Assembly (NCBI GenBank): GCA_002254365.1
Contig: NIUT01000055.1
Location: 19,118 to 61,271, forward strand
Direction: 5' to 3'
DNA length: 42,154 nucleotides
Origin: Nitrospira sp. UW-LDO-01
GTDB lineage: Bacteria > Nitrospirota > Nitrospiria > Nitrospirales > Nitrospiraceae
Positions 16,410 to 24,234 of the stretch are shown here, piece after piece. The translations under genes and the position numbers were made by a program. The notes beneath the pieces are model-generated. The model was not told the DNA's origin. It did no database searches and saw nothing but the letters and a program-made list of their open reading frames with translations. Position 1 is the first letter of the stretch. Each line of letters opens with the position of its first letter.

Positions 16410-19250
16410 TCAGGAACTCTGGTGTGAAGCGGCTGATCTCATGGCCGCTGCCAGAAATCGTCCAGTATGAGATGCCTCACTTGTTACAAGTTGTTCCGGC
16501 CGGCCTTCGGCGACAATCTGTCCGCCAGCAGCACCACCTTCTGGGCCGAGGTCGATGATCCAGTCGGCGGATTTGATGACATCGAGATTATGTTCAACGA
16601 CGACCAACGTGTTGCCGGCATTCACGAGTTTGTGGAGGACGGTGAGCAGTTTCTTGATGTCTTCGAAATGCAGGCCGGTCGTCGGCTCATCCATAATGTA
16701 GAGCACGTCTTTGGCAGAAGCATCTTTGAGTTCAGCCGCAATCTTGAGCCGCTGGGCCTCGCCGCCGGAGAGGGTGGTCGCGGACTGGCCAAGCCGTAAG
16801 TAGCCCAGGCCGATCGAAGTCAGGAGATGCAGCTTTTCTTGTAGCTTCAGGGTCCCGTTGAAAAAGGAGAGAGCTTCTTCCACCGTCATGGCGAGGACTT
16901 CGGCGATGTTCTTGCCTTGATACTGTATCTTTAAGACATCTGCTTTGAAGCGTTTGCCCTCGCAGACCTCGCAGGGGGCATAGATGTCCTCGAAGAAGTA
17001 CATCTCTAACTTCTCTACCCCGCTGCCTTCGCATCGTTCACAGCGGCCACCGGCGGCATTGAAAGAAAAGTGTCCTGGCGTGAGTCCCTGCCGTTGGGCT
17101 TCCCGTTCCGCGGCGAAGAGTTGACGGATCTCGTCGAACGCTTTTAGATAGGTGATCGGATTGGAACGAGGTGTACGCCCAATCGGCTGTTGGTCGATCA
17201 GACGAATGCCCTTGAGATGCTCGATACCTTTGATCGCTGTGAACTGCCCCATAGGGAGAGATGCCACACGAAAGGCTCGGGCTATGGCCCGATAGAGCGT
17301 CTCTTCAACCAGCGTACTTTTCCCGGAACCAGACACGCCGGTGACACAGATCAACATGCCGAGGGGAATGCGGAAGGAGAGGTCTTTCAGGTTGTGTTCC
17401 CTGGCCCCGGCGAGCACCAGCATTTTGCCGTTCCCGTTTCGTCGCGACCGAGGTTGCGGGATCTCCTCGTCGCCACGCAAGTATCGGGCAGTTGTGGCTC
17501 GACGGTCCTGCCGGAATTCTTTCGTCGGAGCTGCACAGACGATTTCCCCGCCCTTTTCTCCCGACTGGGGGCCCAGCTCGACAAGGAAATCAGCCGACTC
17601 AATCATGTGGCGGTCATGCTCGACGACCACGACGGTATTTCCACTCGCTGCGAGGTCATGGAGTATGCCGGCGAGTAAGTCTGTATCCCGTGCATGGAGA
17701 CCGATCGTCGGTTCGTCGAGCACGTAGAGCGTACCGACCAGTCGCGAACCCAGTTGATTTGCCAGTGCTACTCGTTGGGCTTCCCCACCGGAGAGGGTTT
17801 TTGTTTGCCGATTGAGTGTCAGGTACCCAAGGCCAACGCGCTGGAGAAAAGCAAGTTTGGCTTTCAGCTGTCGGAGAATGTCCGACGCGATCTCTTGTTC
17901 GGATTGGCGCAGGGACAGGCAGTCCACCCATTCGGCAAGACTCTCCACGGTTCGTTCGGTGGTCTCGTGAATATCGCTGCCGGCGAGCTTGACGAAGAGG
18001 GCTTCCGGCTTGAGGCGGCTGCCATGGCAGCTGGGACAGTCGAAGGGGGTGCGATAGCGGCTGAGGAACACGCGCACATGCATTTTGTAGCGCTTCCCTT
18101 CGAGGTACTCGAAAAAATCGTTGATGCCATCGAATGATTTCTCCCCCTGCCAGAGCAATCGTCGGGTGTCCGTGGGCAGTGACTTGAACGGGACCGTGCT
18201 ATCGACGCCTTTCTTTTTCATCGCCTGCAGCATCTGCTTCTGCCACCAGGCCGTGCTGGGTTTGCTCCAAGGTTCGACGGCTCCATCGAGAAGGGATTTG
18301 GTCTGGTCCGGAATGACGAGCTCGGGGTCGTATCGCAGCACGTTGCCGAACCCTTTGCACTCCGGGCAAGCGCCGAGGGGGTGGTTAAATGAAAAGAGAA
18401 TCGGACGGAGAGGCTCAAAGGTACGGCCGCAACCCTGGCAGAGAAACTGTGTGCTGTAAGACAGTCGTCCATGGTCGATGATGTCGACGGAACAACGGCT
18501 CTCTCCTTCGCGAAACGCTGTTTCCACTGCTTCAACCAGACGGGTGCGGTTGTCTGCTTTAATAACGAGGCGATCCAGGACCACGTGGAGTGATGCAGCT
18601 TTGTGGAGTCGAGGTTGTTCTGCCTCATGCAGATCAATCACATCGTCCTGCGTTTTGAGCCTGGTGAAGCCTCGTGTGAGGAGCGATTGAATAAATGCAG
18701 CCTCTTCCTTGGGCTTGGGAGTGGTAATAGGGAACAGGATCATGGCCCTGGCATCGGGCCATCGCGTCAGCAGATCATCAGCGACCGTGTCAGGCTGGAA
18801 CGAACGGCCTTCTTGCTTGCAATCTGGGCATGTCGGTTTACCGATCTTAGCGAAGAGCAGACGCAGGAGATCGGCGATCTCCGTCGTCGTGCCGACCGTT
18901 GAACGGGCCGTTCGTACTTGATTCTTCTGTTCGATGGCAATTGCCGGGCGGACATTGATCAGCCGATCGACATCCGGGCGAGCCACTTTGTCGAGAAACA
19001 TACGAGCGTAGGTCGAGAGCGACTCGACATACCGCCATTGGCCTTCCGCGAAGATCGTGTCGAAGGCCAGCGACGATTTCCCGGACCCTGACACGCCGGT
19101 AATGGCTGTCACCTGATTGTGCGGAATCTGCAGCGAGATGCTCTTGAGATTATTTTGCCTGGCGCCCTCAATGATGAGGTGATCAATTGAAGGTTTAGGG
19201 GGCACAGGGTTGGGCACAGTGAGGGTTCCTCTTGGTGAATGACCGAACAT
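16410..19250 (-). CDS. uvrA: Excinuclease ABC subunit A (UvrA family)
   Basis: About 946 residues, near the usual UvrA length. It has two ABC modules: Walker A GVSGSGKSS at 52-60 and a second near 640; LSGGEAQR signatures in both halves (second near 827); and zinc-binding CERC...CEVC (about 737-763). An insert after the first zinc site (about 125-250) corresponds to the UvrB-binding region. UvrA scans DNA for bulky lesions and loads UvrB. ATG 19250 is chosen because the open frame further upstream translates intergenic repeats; the GTG at 19217 with AGAGGA upstream is an equally good start. uvrB is 11 kb away. Nitrospira often has more than one uvrA, so this may be a paralogue. Confidence 0.88.
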   Translation of the reverse strand: MFGHSPRGTLTVPNPVPPKPSIDHLIIEGARQNNLKSISLQIPHNQVTAITGVSGSGKSSLAFDTIFAEGQWRYVESLSTYARMFLDKVARPDVDRLINVRPAIAIEQKNQVRTARSTVGTTTEIADLLRLLFAKIGKPTCPDCKQEGRSFQPDTVADDLLTRWPDARAMILFPITTPKPKEEAAFIQSLLTRGFTRLKTQDDVIDLHEAEQPRLHKAASLHVVLDRLVIKADNRTRLVEAVETAFREGESRCSVDIIDHGRLSYSTQFLCQGCGRTFEPLRPILFSFNHPLGACPECKGFGNVLRYDPELVIPDQTKSLLDGAVEPWSKPSTAWWQKQMLQAMKKKGVDSTVPFKSLPTDTRRLLWQGEKSFDGINDFFEYLEGKRYKMHVRVFLSRYRTPFDCPSCHGSRLKPEALFVKLAGSDIHETTERTVESLAEWVDCLSLRQSEQEIASDILRQLKAKLAFLQRVGLGYLTLNRQTKTLSGGEAQRVALANQLGSRLVGTLYVLDEPTIGLHARDTDLLAGILHDLAASGNTVVVVEHDRHMIESADFLVELGPQSGEKGGEIVCAAPTKEFRQDRRATTARYLRGDEEIPQPRSRRNGNGKMLVLAGAREHNLKDLSFRIPLGMLICVTGVSGSGKSTLVEETLYRAIARAFRVASLPMGQFTAIKGIEHLKGIRLIDQQPIGRTPRSNPITYLKAFDEIRQLFAAEREAQRQGLTPGHFSFNAAGGRCERCEGSGVEKLEMYFFEDIYAPCEVCEGKRFKADVLKIQYQGKNIAEVLAMTVEEALSFFNGTLKLQEKLHLLTSIGLGYLRLGQSATTLSGGEAQRLKIAAELKDASAKDVLYIMDEPTTGLHFEDIKKLLTVLHKLVNAGNTLVVVEHNLDVIKSADWIIDLGPEGGAAGGQIVAEGRPEQLVTSEASHTGRFLAAAMRSAASHQSS

Positions 19251-19321
19251 GGTAGCAACAGTTGGAGATTGGTTCAACGAGGGAACAGAAGAGGAATTGT
19301 ACTCAGGGTTCCAAACTCCGT

Positions 19322-19471
19322 TTGTGGTGAGCTCGTCGAACCATGAGTCCTTCGACCGGCTCAAGACAGGGTCGTCGAAGCCTGAGTTCCTCGGCAAGCT
19401 CAGAACAGGCCTGTCGAAGCATGGGCACTGTCTTGACGGTTTGTTCATGGTTCGACCAGCTCACCACGAAC
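19322..19471. repeat. Cluster of TTCGAC/GTCGAA short repeats, upstream copy
   Basis: Two outer units are inverted copies of each other: 19322-19347 reads, on the minus strand, CATGGTTCGACGAGCTCACC, and 19443-19471 reads CATGGTTCGACCAGCTCACC. Between them are two related units (CCTTCGACCGGCTCAAGACA and CTCAGAACAGGCCTGTCGAA). The same unit recurs at 22275-22303 and in decayed form at 22231-22254, 22326-22346 and 22662-22730. The cluster fills the space between divergent uvrA and the TIR-STAND gene. Confidence 0.75.
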
Positions 19472-19508
19472 GACTTTCTGAAGTGAGACGTTCGTCGTAT
19501 CGAGTGTC

Positions 19509-19536
19509 TTGCCTTTGTCAGGCGAATAGGTAGAAT
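19509..19536 (+). promoter_or_regulatory. Candidate promoter of the TIR-STAND gene
   Basis: TTGCCT (19509-19514), a 16-base spacer and TAGAAT (19531-19536, 5 of 6 to TATAAT) lie 30 bases before the GTG start. The -35 match is poor. Confidence 0.3.
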
Positions 19537-19566
19537 GCGCCCGTACGTATCCGCACGGGTTCGTGA

Positions 19567-21879
19567 GTGGTCGATCAAACCTCGAATCCATATGATGTCT
19601 TTCTGAGTTACCACTGGCGCGACCATGCCCAGGTGGAAGCACTCGCGCATCGGTTGCATGAGCAGAAGCTCACCGTCTTTCTCGACCGGTGGTATCTCAC
19701 TCCAGGGCAATCATGGCCCAAGGCATTGGAAACAACTCTGGCGAGCTGTCGGGCGGTAGCCGTCTGTCTTGGCCAGGGCGAGATGGGGCCGTGGCAGCAG
19801 CGGGAGCAGTACCTCGCGCTGGAGCGGCAGGTAGCCGCTGAACGCCGTGGCCAGACCTTTCCTGTCATTCCCGTCTTACTACCAGGTGCTGAACCGCCGC
19901 TCGGGTTTCTGAGTCAACAGTCCTGGGTCGATTTCCGTCCACGCGTCGACGATCCAGTTCTCCTGAACACGCTGGTCAACGCCATTCATGGGAAGCCGCC
20001 AGGTCCGGATGCGTTGGAGGCAGTCCGCAACACACTCGCCACGTTATGTCCCTACCGAGGCCTGCTCTATTTCCGTGAGGAAGACGCGCCGTTCTTCTCT
20101 GGGCGCGAAGCCGCCATCACCCAGCTCGCGAGTGCGATTCAGCAGCACCATCTCGTCGCAGTGGTCGGGGCGTCGGGCAGTGGGAAATCGTCGGTCGTCA
20201 GAGCTGGCCTGGTGCCGGAACTGCGGAAGGCTCGTGATCGAGTCTGGGAGGTGGCCACGATCGTGCCGACGGATCGCCCCGTCCATGCGCTGGCGGCGGT
20301 GCTCATGCCATTCCTTGAGCCGGACATGACAGAAACCGATCTGTTGATCGAGACGAACAAGCTGGCCGAGGCGCTAGTCAGTCGGTCCGTTGCCCTTCGC
20401 GATATCGTCGACCGGGTGCTTGCCAAGCAGCCGGGTACCGATCACCTGCTCCTGATCGCTGACCAGTGGGAGGAACTGTTCACGCTTTGTAAGGACGACG
20501 TGGCTAGGCGCTGCTTCATCGACAATATCTTAGAAGCCACTTCAGCCACAAAATTGAGTGCGGTGCTCACCCTGCGGGGAGACTTCTTTGGCCGAGCCAT
20601 TACCGACTATCGGCCGTTGTCGGATCGAGTCCAAGGCGCCCAAGTCAATCTCGGGCCGATGAAGCGGGAGGAATTGCGTCTCGCCATCGAGGAGCCGGCG
20701 AAGAAGGTCGGACTCACGTTTGAAGCGGGCCTGGTTGAACTGATTCTTGAACAGGTCGGCGATGAACCGGGCCATCTCCCCTTGGTGGAATTTGTGCTCA
20801 GGCGCTTGTGGGAGGATCGCCAGGGCGGCCAGCTCCATCATGCGGCCTACAAGGCGATGGGGGAGTTACAGGGGGCTATTGCGCAAAAGGCAGATGCGTT
20901 GTTCTCACAGCTGAGTGATGCAGACCAACGAAGGGTTCAACAGATCTTTCTTCGCCTGGTACGACCGGGTGAAGGTGAGGCAGACACCAGGCGCCGTGCG
21001 ACCCTCGCGGAAGTCGGCGCGGAGGAACATCGTCTGGCGAAGAAACTTGCCGATGAGCGTCTCCTGGTGACCTCGCAGGTTACCCGTGGTGGAGAAGAGA
21101 CCATCGAGGTGTCGCATGAGGCGCTCATTCGGCATTGGGATCGACTCAAGAGCTGGGTGGATGCTGATCGCCGCTTTCTCTTGTGGCAGCAGCGCCTCCG
21201 TATCGTGGTCGACCAGTACGAAGAGAATCACAAAAGTGCCGACCTGCTCCTCAGAGGATTTCCCCTCACCGAGGCGGTGGAATGGCAGAAGAACAAGCCG
21301 GATTCGTTCGCCCAGCGTGAGCGTCAGTTCGTCATGGCCAGTCAGACGCAGATGCTGCGCCACCGGTGGCGCACTGTCGCAATGGGTCTGCTTGCCCTGC
21401 TGGTGGTCGGAGGACCGCTCCTCTGGGTGGAACGACAGGGTGTGACGCTCAAGTATGCGAGCAGCATTGTCCTGGCTCGGTTGCATGTGGTGTCGGTGGC
21501 GGAGCCGGCAATGGTTCCAATCTCGGGTGGCAGCTATCAGCAAGGAGATATCCATGGTCTTGGGGACAAGAGCGAACTACCAGTCCGACAGGTGACGATC
21601 AAGCCGTTCGCCATTGGCAAGTATGAAGTGACATTTGAGGAGTATGATCACTATGTGGAGTTGACTGGTGGTCGATCACCAAGCGATCAATCATGGGGGC
21701 GCGAGAACCGTCCCGTGATCAACGTCTCGTGGGACGACGCTATGGCGTACGCGACGTGGCTCTCACAAGCGACGGGCAATCACTATCGGTTGCCGACAGA
21801 ATCCGAATGGGAATACGCGGCGCGGAGTGTGGGGGAAACGATGAGACCTGGGCTGGGACATCGGACGAGCAGCAGCTGA
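19567..21879 (+). CDS. TIR-nSTAND1 NTPase-transmembrane-FGE protein, truncated by frameshift
   Basis: 770 residues as read. A TIR domain (7-140) opens with NPYDVFLSYHWRD, and E55 in KALETTL is the likely NADase Glu. Next is a novel-STAND (nSTAND1) NTPase introduced by CPYRGLLYFREEDAPFFSGR (161-180), with Walker A GASGSGKSS (201-209) and Walker B LLLIADQWEEL (294-304). A transmembrane helix lies at about 602-621 (VAMGLLALLVVGGPLLW), and an FGE/SUMF-type domain begins near 645. The FGE domain breaks after YRLPTESEWEYAARSVG, where a -1 shift at the G5 tract 21831-21835 would restore the frame to 22202 and give about 878 residues. TIR-STAND proteins are sensors in antiphage defence or conflict systems. 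The GTG start is forced by an in-frame stop just upstream; no ribosome site is visible. Confidence 0.85.
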   Translation: MVDQTSNPYDVFLSYHWRDHAQVEALAHRLHEQKLTVFLDRWYLTPGQSWPKALETTLASCRAVAVCLGQGEMGPWQQREQYLALERQVAAERRGQTFPVIPVLLPGAEPPLGFLSQQSWVDFRPRVDDPVLLNTLVNAIHGKPPGPDALEAVRNTLATLCPYRGLLYFREEDAPFFSGREAAITQLASAIQQHHLVAVVGASGSGKSSVVRAGLVPELRKARDRVWEVATIVPTDRPVHALAAVLMPFLEPDMTETDLLIETNKLAEALVSRSVALRDIVDRVLAKQPGTDHLLLIADQWEELFTLCKDDVARRCFIDNILEATSATKLSAVLTLRGDFFGRAITDYRPLSDRVQGAQVNLGPMKREELRLAIEEPAKKVGLTFEAGLVELILEQVGDEPGHLPLVEFVLRRLWEDRQGGQLHHAAYKAMGELQGAIAQKADALFSQLSDADQRRVQQIFLRLVRPGEGEADTRRRATLAEVGAEEHRLAKKLADERLLVTSQVTRGGEETIEVSHEALIRHWDRLKSWVDADRRFLLWQQRLRIVVDQYEENHKSADLLLRGFPLTEAVEWQKNKPDSFAQRERQFVMASQTQMLRHRWRTVAMGLLALLVVGGPLLWVERQGVTLKYASSIVLARLHVVSVAEPAMVPISGGSYQQGDIHGLGDKSELPVRQVTIKPFAIGKYEVTFEEYDHYVELTGGRSPSDQSWGRENRPVINVSWDDAMAYATWLSQATGNHYRLPTESEWEYAARSVGETMRPGLGHRTSSS

Positions 21880-22202
21880 CTGATTATGCGGTGTATCGAC
21901 AGGAGGAGGGTGGAACGGAGTCGGTGGGGAGCAAAAAGCCTAACGGCCTCGGCCTCTATGACATGAGTGGTAATGTCTACGAGTGGGTGAACGATTGCTG
22001 GCACAATAGTTACCAAGCGGTTCCAACAGACGGCTCGGCCTGGTTAGAGAAAAACGGCGGCGAGTGCGGCCAGCGTGTGGTCCGTGGTGGTTCCTGGGGC
22101 AACTCACCGGTGGACCTGCGTGTTTCCCTCCGGAGCGGGGGCTCCACCGACGACCGGATCAACCTCATTGGCTTCCGTCTCGTTCAGGACCCAAATTCCT
22201 AA
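21834..22202 (+). pseudogene. Frameshifted C-terminal half of the FGE domain
   Basis: In the -1 frame from base 21834 the sequence continues GGNDETWAGTSDEQQLTDYA, then GLGLYDMSGNVYEWVNDCWH, RVVRGGSW and IGFRLVQ, which is exactly the second half of an FGE/SUMF domain. It has no start of its own and must belong to the gene at 19567. A sixth G in the tract at 21831-21835 would fuse the two frames. The good conservation of the downstream half argues for a very recent mutation, an assembly error, or a slip during expression. The catalytic Cys pair of true formylglycine-generating enzymes is absent, so it is probably a binding domain. Confidence 0.75.
22089..22190 (+). other. Candidate DGR-type variable region
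   Basis: The last part of the FGE domain, GGSW-GNSPVDLR-VSLR-SGGSTDDR-INL-IGFRL, has the layout of variable repeats of diversity-generating retroelements, where a template reads GGSW-NNN...R...N...IGFR. At the positions that vary in such proteins the codons here are mostly NNC (GGC, AAC, GAC, CTC, AGC, GGC, TCC, GAC, ATC, AAC, CTC), as expected if AAC template codons changed at their adenines. Exceptions are TCA, GTG, GTT and GGG. No template repeat or reverse transcriptase is seen in the window. Confidence 0.4.
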
Positions 22203-22230
22203 CCCTTTGCACTTTGCATCTGGTTAATCC

Positions 22231-22346
22231 GTTCGCCCTGAGCTGGTCGAAGGGCGCATATTGTCCTGGAGCCCGTTCATGGTTCGACAAGCTCACCACG
22301 AACGTTTGTACAAAACATACCGATTCAGAGCAGGCTTGTCGAAGCG
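22231..22346. repeat. Cluster of TTCGAC/GTCGAA short repeats, between TIR-STAND and GIY-YIG genes
   Basis: Contains CATGGTTCGACAAGCTCACC (within 22275-22303), nearly identical to the unit at 19443-19471. It also has the flanking relatives GTTCGCCCTGAGCTGGTCGA (22231-22250) and CAGAGCAGGCTTGTCGAAGC (22326-22345). It separates the TIR-STAND gene from the GIY-YIG gene. Confidence 0.75.
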
Positions 22347-22378
22347 CGAATATCTCCATCCCTGGCATAATAGGCTCC

Positions 22379-22669
22379 ATGGATTTCTGGGTCTACATTC
22401 TTCGCTGTGCGGACGGGTCCTATTACACTGGGCACACCGACAATCTCGAAAAGCGAATTGCGGAACACCAGGCGGGGGCGTTACCTGGGTACACCTTCTC
22501 CAGACGTCCGGTCACTGTGGTATATACCGAAGCATTTGCGAGCAGGGAAGAGGCCTTGGCATGTGAGCGGCGGATAAAGGGCTGGAGTCGACGGAAGAAG
22601 GAGGCGATGATGCGAGGGGATTGGGCAGAAGTAACTCGACTGGCGAAAGGGAAGCGTCTGGTTCGATAA
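22379..22669 (+). CDS. GIY-YIG nuclease superfamily protein (UPF0213-like)
   Basis: A 96-residue single-domain protein. FWVYILRCADGSYYTGHTDN gives the two GIY-YIG strands as VYIL...YYTGHT. RIAEHQAGALPGYTFSRRPV contains the catalytic Arg and helix, and E51 in VYTEAFASREEALACERRIK is the metal-binding Glu. This matches the YhbQ/UPF0213 group, whose cellular substrate is poorly known. The ATG at 22379 is the family start. The stop TAA falls in GGTTCGATAAACTCACC, a decayed copy of the surrounding repeat, so repeats sit on both sides with the gene between. Confidence 0.88.
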   Translation: MDFWVYILRCADGSYYTGHTDNLEKRIAEHQAGALPGYTFSRRPVTVVYTEAFASREEALACERRIKGWSRRKKEAMMRGDWAEVTRLAKGKRLVR

Positions 22670-22730
22670 ACTCACCCGAGGCTTCGACATGCCTGTTCTG
22701 AGCGAAGTCGAAGAACTCAGGACGAACGGA
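22662..22730. repeat. Cluster of TTCGAC/GTCGAA short repeats, downstream of GIY-YIG
   Basis: GGTTCGATAAACTCACC overlaps the end of the GIY-YIG gene. It is followed by GGCTTCGACATGCCTGTTCT and GAAGTCGAAGAACTCAGGAC, then GAACGG. These are diverged inverted units of the same family as at 19322-19471. Confidence 0.65.
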
Positions 22731-23156
22731 GTCATAAGTCGGCATGAGAAGAATCTTGAGTTCCCATTTCCTCCAGTCCGCCCGCACGGCAGACCGCCGG
22801 TCCGGAGCCGATCTGTTCATGGATAGGTCGGGTGAGACAGCGGGTGTCCATGAGCCTGTTTCCCGGTTTCTCGTTGCAACGAGAAGGCCGAATAGAGGGC
22901 CTGGGGTGAGGTGGTCGGGACTGATCGGCGAAGCCGACGGTCCCGGCCGCTGCCATAGCAGAATGCAGCTGGTAGTGTTGCGTGGTGGAGTGGACCAAAT
23001 GCCAAGTCCCTTAGTGTTTCGTGCTGCTAAACGCAGGGCTCGTGGTGTGGTGAACGGTGCTTCTACACATCTGTTTACAATCGGGACATTCAGCAGAAGC
23101 CTTGGCGATTGTTTGGAATGGATGAGAGGATGAAGACACCTAATCTGGGAGGACGT
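22731..23156. other. Gene-poor gap with hairpins
   Basis: No gene can be supported. Long open frames on both strands overlap one another and have no ribosome sites or family content. A second dyad, CGGGAC...GTCCCG (22916-22945) with inner TCGGC-GAA-GCCGA, lies 31 bases after the perfect palindrome at 22868-22885. The region may be the remains of a mobile element. Confidence 0.4.
22868..22885. promoter_or_regulatory. Perfect 18-base palindrome
   Basis: TTCTCGTTGCAACGAGAA is its own reverse complement over 18 bases. It lies 271 bases before the ybjQ-like start. It could be a dimer-binding operator or a remnant of a mobile element end. Confidence 0.35.
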
Positions 23157-23477
23157 ATGATTCTTTCCACGACGAACCATATCGAAGGCAAGAAGGTGGT
23201 GAAGTATTTGGGACTGGTGTCCGGAGATGCCATTCTTGGCGCGAATGTGTTTCGTGATTTTTTCGCGTCCATTCGGGATATCGTCGGAGGCCGCTCGGCT
23301 GGTTATGAAAAAGAACTCCGGAAGGCCAAGGCGATTGCGCTTGAGGAAATGGAGGAGCAAGCCAAAAACCTGGGAGCCAATGCCATCGTCGGGATTGATA
23401 TCGACTATGAGACGATTGGCGCCAATGCCAGTATGCTGATGGTGAGCGCGAATGGGACGGCGGTGGTCGTGGAGTAG
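23157..23477 (+). CDS. YbjQ/UPF0145 family protein
   Basis: 106 residues of the YbjQ (UPF0145) family. [27 protein letters not shown] forms the start. The helical [35 protein letters not shown] is the central conserved block, and a hydrophobic strand ends the protein. The family forms pentameric or decameric rings and is sometimes called a heavy-metal-binding domain, but function is unproven. GGGAGG precedes ATG 23157 by 4-5 bases; an earlier in-frame ATG at 23109 adds residues outside the family. The stop codon touches the first base of palindromic repeat copy 2. Confidence 0.85.
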   Translation: MILSTTNHIEGKKVVKYLGLVSGDAILGANVFRDFFASIRDIVGGRSAGYEKELRKAKAIALEEMEEQAKNLGANAIVGIDIDYETIGANASMLMVSANGTAVVVE

Positions 23478-23602
23478 CAGGAGACTGAAAATGACCGCCA
23501 GCTTCGTTCTCGCCTCATTTAGACCCTCAACGTACCCCAGAGGGTACGCCTCAGCCCTTCACTCGCTGCGGCCTTGCTGGACGGTCATTTTGAGTCTCCT
23601 GC
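23477..23602. repeat. Palindromic intergenic element, copy 2
   Basis: A 126-base element. Arms are GCAGGAGACTGAAAATGACC (23477-23496) plus G, and its partner CGGTCATTTTGAGTCTCCTG (23582-23601) plus C, pairing at 20 of 21 positions. The one mismatch (G against G) is at the same place as in copy 1. The core with CTCAACGTACCCC, GGGTACGCCTC and CTCGCTGCGGCCTTGC is shared. The following 205 bases (23603-23807) hold no gene I can support. Confidence 0.8.
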
Positions 23603-23807
23603 GAGAGAAGCGGCTTTCAGTATGCAGAAAACGTCGTCTCCAGATGCCTCTCAAGTATGATTCTCCAGCTCCGCATTAGACATCGTGGTATAGGCCCGTT
23701 CAAGTTAGTCTTGGCGCAACGTTGGTCGACGCTGCAAAGCTTCTTGGAAGCATACGGAATCCGAACCCTTGGCAAGCCGGAGTTCTGGCGAATCTGATTT
23801 TGTGCGG

Positions 23808-24146
23808 CTACCGCAGCATCACCTTTACCAGCCCCACGCATCCCAGATAGAGGACGAGCGATCCGCCCATCGCCGGCCAGAAGCCGAGGCGCGGGATGCC
23901 TATGATCATGGCGGTGACGTAGATGATCCAGGGCGGGACAAACCACATCAGGTTCTTGGCATAGTCGACGGTCGTTGCGCCGCCGCTATTCATATAGAGC
24001 AGGATGAACGTGGCAGCGGTGATGGCAGGAAAGGTGCTGGCCATGGCTGCTAGAAAAGAATTGCCTTTGGCGCCGAGGTAGGTGGATAGGCTGACGATCG
24101 TGCCGCCCAACAGAAAGTAGACGGCGTACTTCATGAGATCGCTCAC
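23808..24146 (-). CDS. GlpM/DUF3147-like small membrane protein
   Basis: 112 residues with four predicted transmembrane helices (YAVYFLLGGTIVSLSTYLG, FPAITAATFILLYMN, WFVPPWIIYVTAMIIGI, GSLVLYLGCVGLVKVML). The first helix with GGTIVSLSTYLGAKGNSFLAAM and the second with FPAITAATF match the GlpM/DUF3147 group of inner-membrane proteins of unknown function. The start is GTG 24146 with AAGGAG seven bases upstream. It is the third gene in the tolC-like, CPBP unit, 88 bases after the CPBP stop. Confidence 0.65.
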   Translation of the reverse strand: MSDLMKYAVYFLLGGTIVSLSTYLGAKGNSFLAAMASTFPAITAATFILLYMNSGGATTVDYAKNLMWFVPPWIIYVTAMIIGIPRLGFWPAMGGSLVLYLGCVGLVKVMLR

Positions 24147-24234
24147 GGAATATTCTCCTTACTTTCCCGAAACGGCTTCGTCGTCTTCCTCTTCAAGGTT
24201 TTGCCCCGTCTGGTATGGCGCAGCAAAATGTACT

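Noticed and set aside
19250-19448. Longer N-terminus for uvrA
   Set aside because: The extra 66 residues translate the GTCGAA-type repeats and do not resemble UvrA.
21826-21840. Programmed -1 frameshift with a classic slippery heptamer
   Set aside because: The bases GTG GGG GAA do not allow re-pairing of both tRNAs after slipping, so a lost G is the simpler reading.
19322-22730. CRISPR array
   Set aside because: Repeat units are inverted, diverged and irregularly spaced, with genes between; no cas genes are present.
22744-23133. 129-codon plus-strand open frame in the 22.7-23.1 kb gap
   Set aside because: Arg/Gly-rich, no ribosome site, no recognisable family, and it overlaps palindromes.
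22512-23360. 282-codon minus-strand open frame over the GIY-YIG end, the gap and ybjQ
   Set aside because: It runs antisense to two recognisable genes and through repeats, and has no domain-like content or ribosome site.
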